A stretch of 9,208 bases of DNA from Symbiobacteriaceae bacterium (GCA_009779515.1 WREE01000080.1:1-9208); one strand, 5' to 3'; positions 1 to 6,350 are shown, numbered from the stretch's first letter. Numbers and translations are program-made. The notes: generated by a model not told the origin, from the letters alone.

Positions 1-99
1 ACACCGAAATATACGCTCGGGGAGAGTATGTAAGACTACAAAGGGTAGCGACGCTCGATGAACCGAGAACCCCCTGGCTTTAGCCGTGGGGAGATGTCA
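1..99 (+). ncRNA. 3' part of TnpB omega-RNA / right end of an IS200/IS605 element
   Basis: Overlapping the tnpB stop is a hairpin with 5' arm CCCCTGGC (about 71-78), loop TTTA (79-82) and 3' arm GCCGTGGGG (83-91), slightly imperfect. It is followed by AGATGTCA (92-99). This layout is the known right end of IS200/IS605 elements and the 3' end of the omega-RNA scaffold. By family knowledge, the bases just downstream (from about 100) would serve as the guide. The exact boundary is inferred from where similarity to the second copy at 6944-6975 ends. The 5' end of the RNA is outside the window. Confidence 0.55.
1..99 (+). mobile_element. Right end of an IS200/IS605-family (IS1341-type?) insertion sequence
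   Basis: The TnpB tail together with its terminal subterminal-type hairpin marks the right end of a transposon of the IS200/IS605 superfamily. These elements have hairpin ends rather than inverted terminal repeats and make no target duplication. Whether a TnpA transposase is present to the left cannot be seen. The element probably ends at about 99. Confidence 0.6.
3..83 (+). CDS. tnpB: RNA-guided nuclease TnpB (IS200/IS605 OrfB), C-terminal end only
   Basis: Only the last 26 codons lie in the window, ending at TAG 81-83; the gene continues to the left of position 1. The frame reads GEYVRLQRVATLDEPR and then TPWL before the stop. I recognise this as the usual C-terminal tail of IS200/IS605 and IS1341-type TnpB proteins (GE.VR....., then E.R and a hydrophobic end). 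In this family the catalytic RuvC domain and zinc ribbon lie upstream, so nothing can be said about activity. The family protein is an omega-RNA-guided DNA endonuclease that helps keep the transposon at its site. The stop codon falls inside the terminal hairpin of the element, as in other TnpB elements whose 3' coding end overlaps the omega-RNA. The identification rests on a short tail plus the adjacent hairpin. Confidence 0.75.
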   Translation, partial: TEIYARGEYVRLQRVATLDEPRTPWL

Positions 100-650
100 G
101 AAAAGAGATTGCCAAGGATTGGATTTTAAGTGTGAAAAAATGGCTATCTGACAATATTCTTGAGCCATCGACGGCATTTCCGCCAGGCCTTTTAGAAAAG
201 TTCGCAACCGATACAGCAATCTTTTTTGTTAGGTGGTTCAACTGTACTGTCGGATAATATGTATCCGCTTCTTTAAGATACACAGGATGATATTCGCTGG
301 TGAAGCCTTTGACGATGACGATTTTGCGGATGCCCTCGATGAACTGTGGCATCATATCGAACGCTTCGATCCCAGGCTCTATGGTTACGCATGGGCACCA
401 ATGTCGCTCCGCGCTATCAACTGGAACCCCAGGGATACCGCGGCTATATCGAAGCTCGACCGGTTAAGAAAACCTGAACATAAGCAAAGAAAAAGCAGCA
501 ATCGAGTATCGACGGTGCACATACCATCAACTCCATTCACGATCCCCGTCACCGACGGCACTAACGAAGTGCGCTTTTGGGAGAGTTGTCAAGACTCGTG
601 GATGACCGCCATTACTTAAATTCGAGGATCGGATAGGTTCTGCCTATGTT
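84..650. other. Stretch without a defensible gene; possibly decayed coding DNA
   Basis: Two overlapping open frames exist but I recognise neither. The + frame 233-619 (128 codons) has an acidic, codon-like middle (DDDDFADALDELWHHIERFD, about 296-368) and a nondescript tail. Another + frame gives a plausible short stretch, MGTNVAPRYQLEPQGYRGY, from 391. The opposite strand is open from about 463 down to 80. No candidate has a good ribosome binding site. The frame-hopping, coding-like composition suggests a broken gene next to the transposon end, but this is inference. A weak 5-bp hairpin (ATAGG 633-637 with CCTAT 643-647) lies at the right side. Confidence 0.3.
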
Positions 651-681
651 TATTTGACACATAATTTTTTACTTGTTTTAC

Positions 682-710
682 TTGCAGTTGTTTACTTTAT
701 ATGCTAGAAT
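682..710 (+). promoter_or_regulatory. Sigma-A-type promoter of the nusA operon
   Basis: TTGCAG (682-687) is a good -35 box. A 17-nt spacer leads to TAGAAT (705-710), a near-consensus -10 preceded by TGC (702-704), an extended -10 element. Transcription would start near 716-718. The flanking DNA is AT-rich. A TTGACA at 654-659 lacks a matching -10 at normal spacing. Confidence 0.65.
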
Positions 711-727
711 GGGCTGGGTAGGTTTTT

Positions 728-770
728 GAGAGTGGGCAGAAAGCACCCACTCTCTTTATTAGGTTTTTTA
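728..770 (+). terminator. Leader hairpin with U-rich tract; probable NusA-dependent attenuator
   Basis: GAGAGTGGG (728-736) pairs perfectly with CCCACTCTC (746-754) around a 9-nt loop. It is followed by TTTATTAGG and then TTTTTT, an interrupted U-tract. It begins about 10 nt after the predicted transcription start. A GAGTGGG/CCCACTC hairpin in the leader of the rimP(ylxS)-nusA operon is, as I recall, common in Bacillota. In Bacillus subtilis nusA is reported to be autoregulated by a NusA-dependent leader terminator. The suboptimal U-tract here suits such a site. The hairpin is seen; the regulation is inferred. Confidence 0.6.
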
Positions 771-1008
771 AGGCTAGGGGGAAAGGGTGAGGGAGATGGC
801 TTTACGCCGACAAATACAATATATTTTGTTCACCCTTTGCCACTTTGGGCCGAGCCGATTGCAATAGATAAACGAACTTCAGAGCTTGCGCACGAAGTCC
901 TCTATTGCGAAAGGGCGGTCTTTTTCTTAACACACATAATCTTAAACTTCCCGGCTAAAAAGGCATATACCGAAAGGAGGGAAGGTGCCTTAGCGGCACC
1001 GTAAAAAT
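771..1008 (+). promoter_or_regulatory. Long structured 5' leader of nusA
   Basis: No gene is recognised in this 238-nt stretch, but it is rich in perfect stems. AAAGGGTGA (782-790) pairs with TCACCCTTT (830-838), enclosing ACAAA (810-814) with TTTGT (825-829) and a small GGC/GCC hairpin (798-808), like a three-way junction. GCAATAGA (861-868) pairs with TCTATTGC (901-908) and can be extended by TT/GA; inside it ACTTC (876-880) pairs with GAAGT (894-898). GGTGCC (984-989) pairs with GGCACC (995-1000). A cis-acting RNA is likely, but its class is not one I recognise. The open frame 726-1004 looks spurious. Confidence 0.5.
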
Positions 1009-1011
1009 ATG
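973..1011 (+). promoter_or_regulatory. nusA ribosome binding site separated from the ATG by a hairpin
   Basis: A strong Shine-Dalgarno, AAAGGAGG (973-980), lies 28 nt before ATG 1009, too far for normal use. Between them GGTGCC (984-989), loop TTAGC and GGCACC (995-1000) form a perfect 6-bp hairpin. If it folds, the effective spacing drops to about 11 nt. No other in-frame start is available, because a TAG at 991-993 closes the frame upstream. Confidence 0.6.
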
Positions 1012-2040
1012 AACACCGAATTTATCGAGGCCTTGCGCCAGTTAATATCTGAAAAGCATATCTCCGAAGAGGTGCTTTTTGCAGCTATTGAGCAGGCTAT
1101 GGTCTCGGCTTACAAACGCAACTTTGGTTCCGGGCAAAGCGTTCGGGTGGAGCTAAACCGTAACACCGGCGCTTTAGGGGTTTTTGCCCAGAAGACCATC
1201 GTCGAAGAGGTGCGCGACCCCAAACAGGAGATATCTCTGGAAGAGGCGCAAAGCCACAACCCGTTGTATCAGTTAGGCGAGAGCTTTTCGCAAGAGGTTA
1301 CACCCAAAGATTTTGGCCGTATTGCCGCTCAAACCGCCAAGCAAGTAGTGACCCAGCGCATCCGCGAAGCCGAGCGGGGTTACGTTTACGAGACCTACAG
1401 TGAGCGGGAAGGGGATATCGTCACTGGTATGGTGCTGCGCACGGAGCAGCGCAATGTTATGTTGGAGTTAGAAAACCAAATTGAAGGGGTCTTGCCGTTG
1501 GGTGAGCAAGCCTTCGGGGAATACTATAATATCGGCAGTAAAATTAAAGCTTATGTTACCGAAGTGAAAAAAGCGCCCAAAGGACCGCAAATAGTGGTCT
1601 CCCGCACCCATCCCGGCTTACTGCGCCGTCTCTTTGAAGTAGAGGTGCCGGAGCTTTATGACGGTACGGTGGAGCTTAAATCGGTCGCCCGGGAAGCAGG
1701 GCAACGCTCGAAAATTGCCGTCTACTCTCCCCTGGACGAGGTAGACCCTGTGGGGGCTTGTGTGGGACCTAAAGGTGGTAGAGTGCAAGCGGTGGTTAAC
1801 GAGCTGGCGGGGGAAAAAATTGATATCGTGCGTTGGTCTGCCGATACAGCGGAATATGTAGCCAATGCCCTCTCTCCTGCTAAAGTCTTGGCAGTTACTA
1901 TGGGGGAAGACGGTAAGTCTGCCCGAGTTATTGTGGAGAGCGATCAACTCTCCCTGGCTATTGGCAAAGGCGGTCAGAACGCCCGCTTAGCCGCCAAACT
2001 AACAGGCTGCAAAATAGATATAATAAGTGTCGAAGTATAA
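1009..2040 (+). CDS. nusA: Transcription termination/antitermination factor NusA
   Basis: NusA is a cytoplasmic protein of 343 residues that binds RNA polymerase near the RNA exit channel and modulates pausing, intrinsic termination and antitermination. Visible domains are the N-terminal polymerase-binding domain (about 1-125), an S1 domain (about 132-200, EREGDIVTGMVLR onward), KH1 with the GPKGG loop (253-257) and KH2 with the IGKGG loop (318-322). The signature VSRTHPGLLRRLFEVEVPE joins S1 to KH1. The protein stops after KH2, with none of the acidic repeats found in the E. coli protein (495 residues). This matches Bacillota-type NusA, though it is slightly short. ATG 1009 is the only in-frame start. 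The gene heads an operon with rnpM 81 nt downstream. The promoter and hairpin-rich leader upstream suggest autoregulation. The usual upstream partner rimP is absent here. Confidence 0.97.
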   Translation: MNTEFIEALRQLISEKHISEEVLFAAIEQAMVSAYKRNFGSGQSVRVELNRNTGALGVFAQKTIVEEVRDPKQEISLEEAQSHNPLYQLGESFSQEVTPKDFGRIAAQTAKQVVTQRIREAERGYVYETYSEREGDIVTGMVLRTEQRNVMLELENQIEGVLPLGEQAFGEYYNIGSKIKAYVTEVKKAPKGPQIVVSRTHPGLLRRLFEVEVPELYDGTVELKSVAREAGQRSKIAVYSPLDEVDPVGACVGPKGGRVQAVVNELAGEKIDIVRWSADTAEYVANALSPAKVLAVTMGEDGKSARVIVESDQLSLAIGKGGQNARLAAKLTGCKIDIISVEV

Positions 2041-2121
2041 GCTAAGACGCGGAGCGTTTTAGTTTATACTTCCACGCGAAGTGATGATATAAACCAAGAC
2101 GGGAATAGGAAGCGATAAATA
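2041..2121 (+). other. nusA-rnpM intergenic spacer with two stem-loops
   Basis: AAGACGC (2044-2050) pairs with GCGTTTT (2054-2060), including one G-U, around a GGA loop. GTTTATA (2062-2068) pairs with TATAAAC (2088-2094), with CTTC (2069-2072) and GAAG (2078-2081) inside. In this operon the genes are usually packed closely, so an 81-nt folded spacer suggests an RNA processing or stability site. The function is not known. The rnpM Shine-Dalgarno is a weak AGGA (2107-2110), 11 nt before the ATG. Confidence 0.45.
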
Positions 2122-2415
2122 ATGAAGCCTCGAAAAATTTCTTTGCGCAAATGTATAGGTTGCCAGGAGATGAAGCCGAAGCGTGAGCTCATCCGTGTAG
2201 TGCGTACTCCCTTAGGGGAACTGCTAATCGACGATACCGGCAAGCGCTCTGGACGCGGCGCCTATATCTGCCCGGGCACCGCTTGTCTGCAAATTGCCAT
2301 TAAAGGTAAAAGACTACAACGCGCCTTGGAGATGGAGCTTCCCGCGGAGGTGCTGCAAGCCCTGAGTGCTAAGGTTGCTGCCCTAGAGGGAGCGACAAGT
2401 TCGCCGGATATCTAA
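2122..2415 (+). CDS. rnpM: RNase P modulator RnpM (YlxR family, DUF448)
   Basis: This small basic protein of 97 residues has the full YlxR signature. The N-terminal LRKCIGCQEMKPKRELIRVV carries C11 and C14. The GRGAYICP motif (44-51) is followed by a helical tail with C50 and C55. YlxR proteins are nucleic-acid-binding factors nearly always encoded between nusA and infB. The Bacillus subtilis member was renamed RnpM after being shown to bind RNase P RNA and modulate its activity. The length is typical. The stop TAA (2413-2415) lies within the 5' arm of a small hairpin followed by TTTTT, so some transcripts may end here. Identification is firm from motif and position; the exact role in this organism is inferred. 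Confidence 0.93.
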   Translation: MKPRKISLRKCIGCQEMKPKRELIRVVRTPLGELLIDDTGKRSGRGAYICPGTACLQIAIKGKRLQRALEMELPAEVLQALSAKVAALEGATSSPDI

Positions 2416-2438
2416 AGGGGTAAATATGCACCCTTTTT
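2414..2438 (+). terminator. Weak terminator/attenuator-like hairpin at the end of rnpM
   Basis: AAAGGG (2414-2419) pairs with CCCTTT (2431-2436) around an 11-nt loop and is followed by Ts to 2438. The 6-bp stem is half A-T, so termination would be partial at best. It could reduce read-through from rnpM into infB. Confidence 0.3.
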
Positions 2439-2439
2439 A

Positions 2440-2700
2440 AAAACGAAGACTTGTGCCACTCCCCGCGCTAATTGCAAGAGATAAAATGCCAATTTCCTTG
2501 AAATTCCAGATACTCACCGGGAGCTTGCTGCCTACTTAAATTATGATTTGTCAAAATGGGGGGAGATATGCCGTGCAGTTGGTCTGCACGCCAAAGCGTT
2601 AGGCTTTAGGCTCAAAGCGTACCGAAGCAACACCAAAGAGAATAAGGAGCATAAAGCCGAAAAGCTCATCGCTAACGGTTTCCGATCACCCCAGCCGGAG
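2440..2700 (+). pseudogene. Possible frameshifted remnant of ylxQ (L7Ae-like protein)
   Basis: ylxQ, encoding an L7Ae/L30e-fold RNA-binding protein of about 100 residues, normally sits between rnpM and infB. No intact copy is present. Fragments in changing frames resemble its C-terminal two-thirds: ED at 2445, ATPRAN from 2455, ARDKM from 2474, then NFLEIPDTHRELAAYL from 2491, continuing to GLHAKALGFRL near 2625. This mirrors the family pattern (EDAS..T..K, IP, a stretch ending EL, then a hydrophobic strand and A..L). Two or three shifts are needed, and an in-frame TAA lies at 2482. A TTG-started frame 2548-2772 (74 codons) would otherwise be an unrecognised small ORF overlapping infB. The call leans on position and a weak pattern match. 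Confidence 0.3.
2572..2590 (+). other. Stem-loop upstream of infB
   Basis: CGTGCAG (2572-2578) pairs perfectly with CTGCACG (2584-2590) around TTGGT. No U-tract follows, so it is not an intrinsic terminator. It could be an mRNA processing or stability structure in the rnpM-infB spacer. Confidence 0.4.
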
Positions 2701-2731
2701 CATTCTCCGGCGGACTATCATAATATGGAGG
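2694..2731 (+). promoter_or_regulatory. GC hairpin and ribosome binding site of infB
   Basis: GCCGGAG (2694-2700), loop CATT and CTCCGGC (2705-2711) form a perfect 7-bp stem just upstream of the Shine-Dalgarno GGAGG (2727-2731), which is 7 nt before ATG 2739. The 5' arm contains its own GGAG, which the stem hides. The hairpin probably leaves the true site single-stranded and well defined. Confidence 0.5.
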
Positions 2732-2738
2732 CGAACGA

Positions 2739-5700
2739 ATGTCGAATATTCGTATCAGTGTCGAAGAATTAGCTACTAAGATGCGAGTTAAACCTCAGCT
2801 GATTATCCAGATGCTTAACAGCCTGGATATACCGGTGGAGAGCGTGGAAGCCCGTATTGATGAATCGATTGCTCAGGCGGTTAGTCAGGTTATTACCAGG
2901 GAACGAGCCGAAAAACGGGCAGCTACCGAAGCTCGCCGTAAAGCCAACGCCGCGGCGGCAGCAGCTGCTGCGGCTGAGAGCGGTACCGAAGCTCCTGCGC
3001 CAGCGACCTCTGGGAGCAGTGGGCGTCGTAGCCGCAGTAGTCGCGAAGGAACGGCAGCCGGTGGCACGTCCGGTCAGACGGTCGAGACCCCCCAAGATAC
3101 CACCTTGGCTCCTGCGCCGGTTGCTCCCCCCCGAGAGGGCGCTCGAACCGGTAGCCGCAGTCGCGGTGAGGGGCGAGCTGCCACGGCACCCGCCACCCCT
3201 CCGGCTGCTACCCGCAGCAAATCAGAGGGACGCAGCACTCCTACTCGGGAAAGAAGCAGCCGCTCTCAGGAAACGGTGGCTACTCCTGAACCTGCCACTC
3301 CTCGCCCTGCTGGGGAGAGCAGTATCCTTCCTCCGGCAGTTTCTCCTTCCCCGGAGCCGGTGGTGGCAGTTTCCCAGGAGGTGCCGACTACAGTAGCTGT
3401 CGCTACTCCTCCTCTTCAAGAGGTGGAGCTTTCTGTCGCTACTCCTCCCCCTCCTCCCCAAGAGGCGGAGCTTTCCGTTGTAGCCGCAACTCCGGCTCCC
3501 TCAGAGCCTGTTGTTAGCGCCGCCACCCCTCTTCCTGAGGCCACTCCTGCTCCTGCCACCCCCCCACCTGCTACTACTACTGTCACTCCTGATACTACCG
3601 TTACTACTACTATTACCGCACCCCCACCCGCACCTGCTACTCCTGCTCCTGCACCTGCCACTACTGCCGCCCCCCCTCCCGCTACCGCTCCTGATAGCAG
3701 TATACCCACAGTAGCTGCCGCTACTCCCCCTCCTCGGGTGGTGCCCGCACGTCCTCCCGCAGGTCAGCCGGCAGCCGGAGAGCGTCCTGCCACAACGGTT
3801 ACCCCACGTCCTGCCCCTGCGGGAACAGCTCAGGGGCAACGTCAACCCCAAAGTGCGCCAGGTACTCAGCGCCCCCCCCTTCCTGGGGGACAAACCGGAC
3901 AGCGTCCGGTGGGCAGTCAGGGGACGCAACCTCCTCGCACTCCGGCAGCTCCTATCGGGCAAAACCAACCGCGACCGGTAAATCCGGGAGCTACCATGGG
4001 ACAGCGGCCGTTCCAGGGGCAGCCAGGGCAAGGGCAACGTCAGGGGACACCGGGACAGCGCCCGGCGCAGCAAGGGATGGGACAACCTCGTCCTCAGGGA
4101 GGTGCTCCGGGAGGAGTTCCCGGACAGCCCCGCCCCTTCCCGCCGCGTCCTCCGGGGCAGACGGGACAACCACGTCCCGGTGGCTCTGCTCCGCCGCGTC
4201 CCGGCGGTCCTGGCCCTAGCCCTGGCGGCACTCGCCCCCCTTATCCACCTCGAGATGGCGCGGCACCGCGCCCACAGGGCAGCGGCGCTCCCCGACCGGG
4301 TGGCACAGCTGGACGTCCTCCAACCACAGCGGGACGTGACCGACGTCCTGGGGCAGGACCCTTTATCCCCCAACCTCAAACTACCGATAAAGCTGCTCCT
4401 TCCACCACCAAAATGGTGAAGAAGGACCTTAAATACTCCGATGAGCGTTACCGCGACCAGGATCGCCAATTCTCCAACGAAAGCGAACAACAGCAACAAG
4501 GCGGTCGACGCCCGGGGCGGAACCAACCTGGGCAGCAGCGGCGTGGCGCCGCACAGCGACGGTCTACAGAACAGCGTAGCAACACCCAAATGCCTTCCCA
4601 AATTGAGCTGGCAGGAGCTGTTACCGTCAAAGGCTTAGCGGATTTGCTGAAAACCGATGGCCCGACCATTATCAAAAAGCTCATGCAGTTTGGTATGTTG
4701 GCGAGTATCAACCAAGAGATCGACTTTGAAATTGCTGCTATTGTCGCTACCGATTTAGGCAGCTCCGTGGTCGCCCCCAGAGAGGCTTTTAACCCGGAGA
4801 GTATTGTCGCCGAAGAGGAAGACGATATCGCCTCGTTGGAGGATCGCCCTCCGGTGGTGACGGTGATGGGGCATGTAGATCATGGCAAAACCTCTCTCCT
4901 GGATGCTATCCGGTCTACCAACGTAGCCTCCGGAGAGGCCGGAGGGATTACCCAGCATATTGGCGCCTATACCGTGGAGTTGGGCGATCGTCAGATTACC
5001 TTCCTGGATACGCCGGGTCATGCCGCTTTTACCTCCATGCGGGCTCGTGGTGCCCAGGTTACCGATATTGCCGTTTTAGTGGTAGCCGCCGATGACGGAG
5101 TGATGCCCCAAACGGTGGAAGCCATCAACCATGCCAAAGAAGCTCAAGTTCCCATTGTTGTGGCTATCAACAAGATCGATAAACCTGGCGCCGATTCCGA
5201 CCGTGTCAAGCAAGCTCTAACGGAGTATAATCTTATTGCCGAAGAGTACGGCGGCGATACTGTCATGGTGCCGGTTTCGGCTATTCGCGGTGACGGTTTG
5301 GATGTTCTACTGGAGAGTATATTGCTGGTAGCAGATATCGGCGAACTTAAAGCCAACCCCAACCGCCGTGCGGTGGGAACGGTTATTGAAGCCAAGCTGG
5401 ATAAAGGGCGCGGTCCTATCGCCACTGTTTTGGTGCATAAAGGAACCCTCAGCGTCGGCGATATTCTGGTAGTAGGCAGTACCTTTGGGCGGGTACGGGC
5501 GATGGTGGACGACAAAGGGCGCCGTGTTCGCTCAGCCGGCCCTTCGCAACCGGTGGAGGTAGTAGGGTTAAGTGAAGTTCCCGAGGCGGGAGACCGCTGC
5601 CATGCAGTGGAAGATGAGCGTCAAGCTCGTATCTTAGCGGAAACTCGAACCTCCTCCCGCAAAGAAGAAGAACAATCACGCTCCAGCCGCGTCTCTCTGG

Positions 5701-6350
5701 AAGACCTTTTCAGCCAGATGCAGGAAGGAGAAGTCAAAGATTTAAAAATTGTGCTCAAGGGAGATGTACATGGCTCCGTAGAAGCGGTGCGCCTCTCTCT
5801 GGAGCGCCTCTCCACCAGGGAGATTCGGGTTGTTATTGTTCACGCCGGGGTAGGCGCTATCAGCGAAAGTGACGTTCTGCTGGCTTCGGCTTCGGGCGCT
5901 ATCATCATCGGCTTCAATGTCCGACCGGATAACAATGCCACCAGGATAGCCGAGCAGCAGCATGTAGATATACGCACCTATCGCATTATCTACGAAATCC
6001 TCGATGATGTCACCAACGCTATGCGGGGGATGTTGGCGCCGGTTATTCGGGAAAATGTCATTGCCCATGTGGAGGTGCGGGAAATTTTCCGTATCTCTCG
6101 CGTAGGCTCTATCGCCGGCTCCTATGTCCTGGACGGGCGTATTACCCGGCAAGCTATGGTGCGAGTTATTCGGGATGGCATCGTCATCCACGAAGGGCGC
6201 ATTGCCAGCTTACGCCGGATTAAAGATGATGTTCGGGAAGTCGCCGCCGGTTACGAATGCGGTATTTTACTGGAACGCTTTAACGACTTGCGTGCCGGCG
6301 ACCGCTTTGAAGCCTACGTTATGGAAGAGATCAAGAGAACGGAGCTGTAA
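2739..6350 (+). CDS. infB: Translation initiation factor IF-2
   Basis: IF-2 is a GTPase that recruits fMet-tRNA to the 30S subunit and drives 50S joining. At 1203 residues it is far longer than the B. subtilis (about 716) or E. coli (890) proteins. Order of parts: a first IF2_N helical domain (1-55), a low-complexity linker (about 60-565), a charged Q/R-rich segment (to about 615), and a second IF2_N domain (618-675). The G domain has G1 GHVDHGKT (711-718), G3 DTPGH (757-761), G4 NKID (811-814) and G5 SA (847-848). A beta-barrel domain II (about 875-970), domain III (about 1002-1098) and the tRNA-binding domain IV (about 1100-1203) follow. All GTPase motifs are intact. The linker is first Ala/Pro/Thr/Ser-rich, then Gly/Gln/Arg/Pro-rich. 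GGAGG lies 7 nt before the ATG, and rbfA starts 4 nt after the stop. Confidence 0.98.
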   Translation: MSNIRISVEELATKMRVKPQLIIQMLNSLDIPVESVEARIDESIAQAVSQVITRERAEKRAATEARRKANAAAAAAAAAESGTEAPAPATSGSSGRRSRSSREGTAAGGTSGQTVETPQDTTLAPAPVAPPREGARTGSRSRGEGRAATAPATPPAATRSKSEGRSTPTRERSSRSQETVATPEPATPRPAGESSILPPAVSPSPEPVVAVSQEVPTTVAVATPPLQEVELSVATPPPPPQEAELSVVAATPAPSEPVVSAATPLPEATPAPATPPPATTTVTPDTTVTTTITAPPPAPATPAPAPATTAAPPPATAPDSSIPTVAAATPPPRVVPARPPAGQPAAGERPATTVTPRPAPAGTAQGQRQPQSAPGTQRPPLPGGQTGQRPVGSQGTQPPRTPAAPIGQNQPRPVNPGATMGQRPFQGQPGQGQRQGTPGQRPAQQGMGQPRPQGGAPGGVPGQPRPFPPRPPGQTGQPRPGGSAPPRPGGPGPSPGGTRPPYPPRDGAAPRPQGSGAPRPGGTAGRPPTTAGRDRRPGAGPFIPQPQTTDKAAPSTTKMVKKDLKYSDERYRDQDRQFSNESEQQQQGGRRPGRNQPGQQRRGAAQRRSTEQRSNTQMPSQIELAGAVTVKGLADLLKTDGPTIIKKLMQFGMLASINQEIDFEIAAIVATDLGSSVVAPREAFNPESIVAEEEDDIASLEDRPPVVTVMGHVDHGKTSLLDAIRSTNVASGEAGGITQHIGAYTVELGDRQITFLDTPGHAAFTSMRARGAQVTDIAVLVVAADDGVMPQTVEAINHAKEAQVPIVVAINKIDKPGADSDRVKQALTEYNLIAEEYGGDTVMVPVSAIRGDGLDVLLESILLVADIGELKANPNRRAVGTVIEAKLDKGRGPIATVLVHKGTLSVGDILVVGSTFGRVRAMVDDKGRRVRSAGPSQPVEVVGLSEVPEAGDRCHAVEDERQARILAETRTSSRKEEEQSRSSRVSLEDLFSQMQEGEVKDLKIVLKGDVHGSVEAVRLSLERLSTREIRVVIVHAGVGAISESDVLLASASGAIIIGFNVRPDNNATRIAEQQHVDIRTYRIIYEILDDVTNAMRGMLAPVIRENVIAHVEVREIFRISRVGSIAGSYVLDGRITRQAMVRVIRDGIVIHEGRIASLRRIKDDVREVAAGYECGILLERFNDLRAGDRFEAYVMEEIKRTEL
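2915..4590 (+). repeat. Low-complexity coding region for the IF-2 linker
   Basis: Inside infB, codons about 60-615 use a reduced alphabet. The first part has Ala runs (near residues 70-80) and Pro/Ala/Thr blocks such as PATPAPAPATT. The second part has degenerate GQRP, PGQ, RPGG and PPRP repeats. The DNA shows matching imperfect repeats (CCGCGTCC, GGGACA, CTCCTGC). Several long open frames on both strands here are by-products of this composition, not genes. Confidence 0.85.

Noticed and set aside
654..682. TTGACA at 654-659 as the main -35 box
   Set aside because: At 16-18 nt spacing only TTTACT-like sequence is found; the 682-710 pair is clearly better.
726..1004. 92-codon frame in front of nusA, considered as a shortened rimP
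   Set aside because: It starts inside the leader hairpin, shows no RimP motifs and overlaps strongly paired RNA arms; no ribosome binding site.
771..1008. T-box or other known riboswitch in the nusA leader
   Set aside because: No T-box antiterminator consensus and no ligand-class motif that I recognise.
2857..3396. 179-codon + strand open frame inside infB
   Set aside because: Out-of-frame reading of the Pro/Ala-rich linker, with Leu/Arg/Pro bias and no recognisable domain.
3501..4601. 366-codon open frame on the - strand
   Set aside because: It lies opposite the GC-rich low-complexity part of infB and has Ser/Arg/Gly-rich nonsense composition; a shadow of the repeats.
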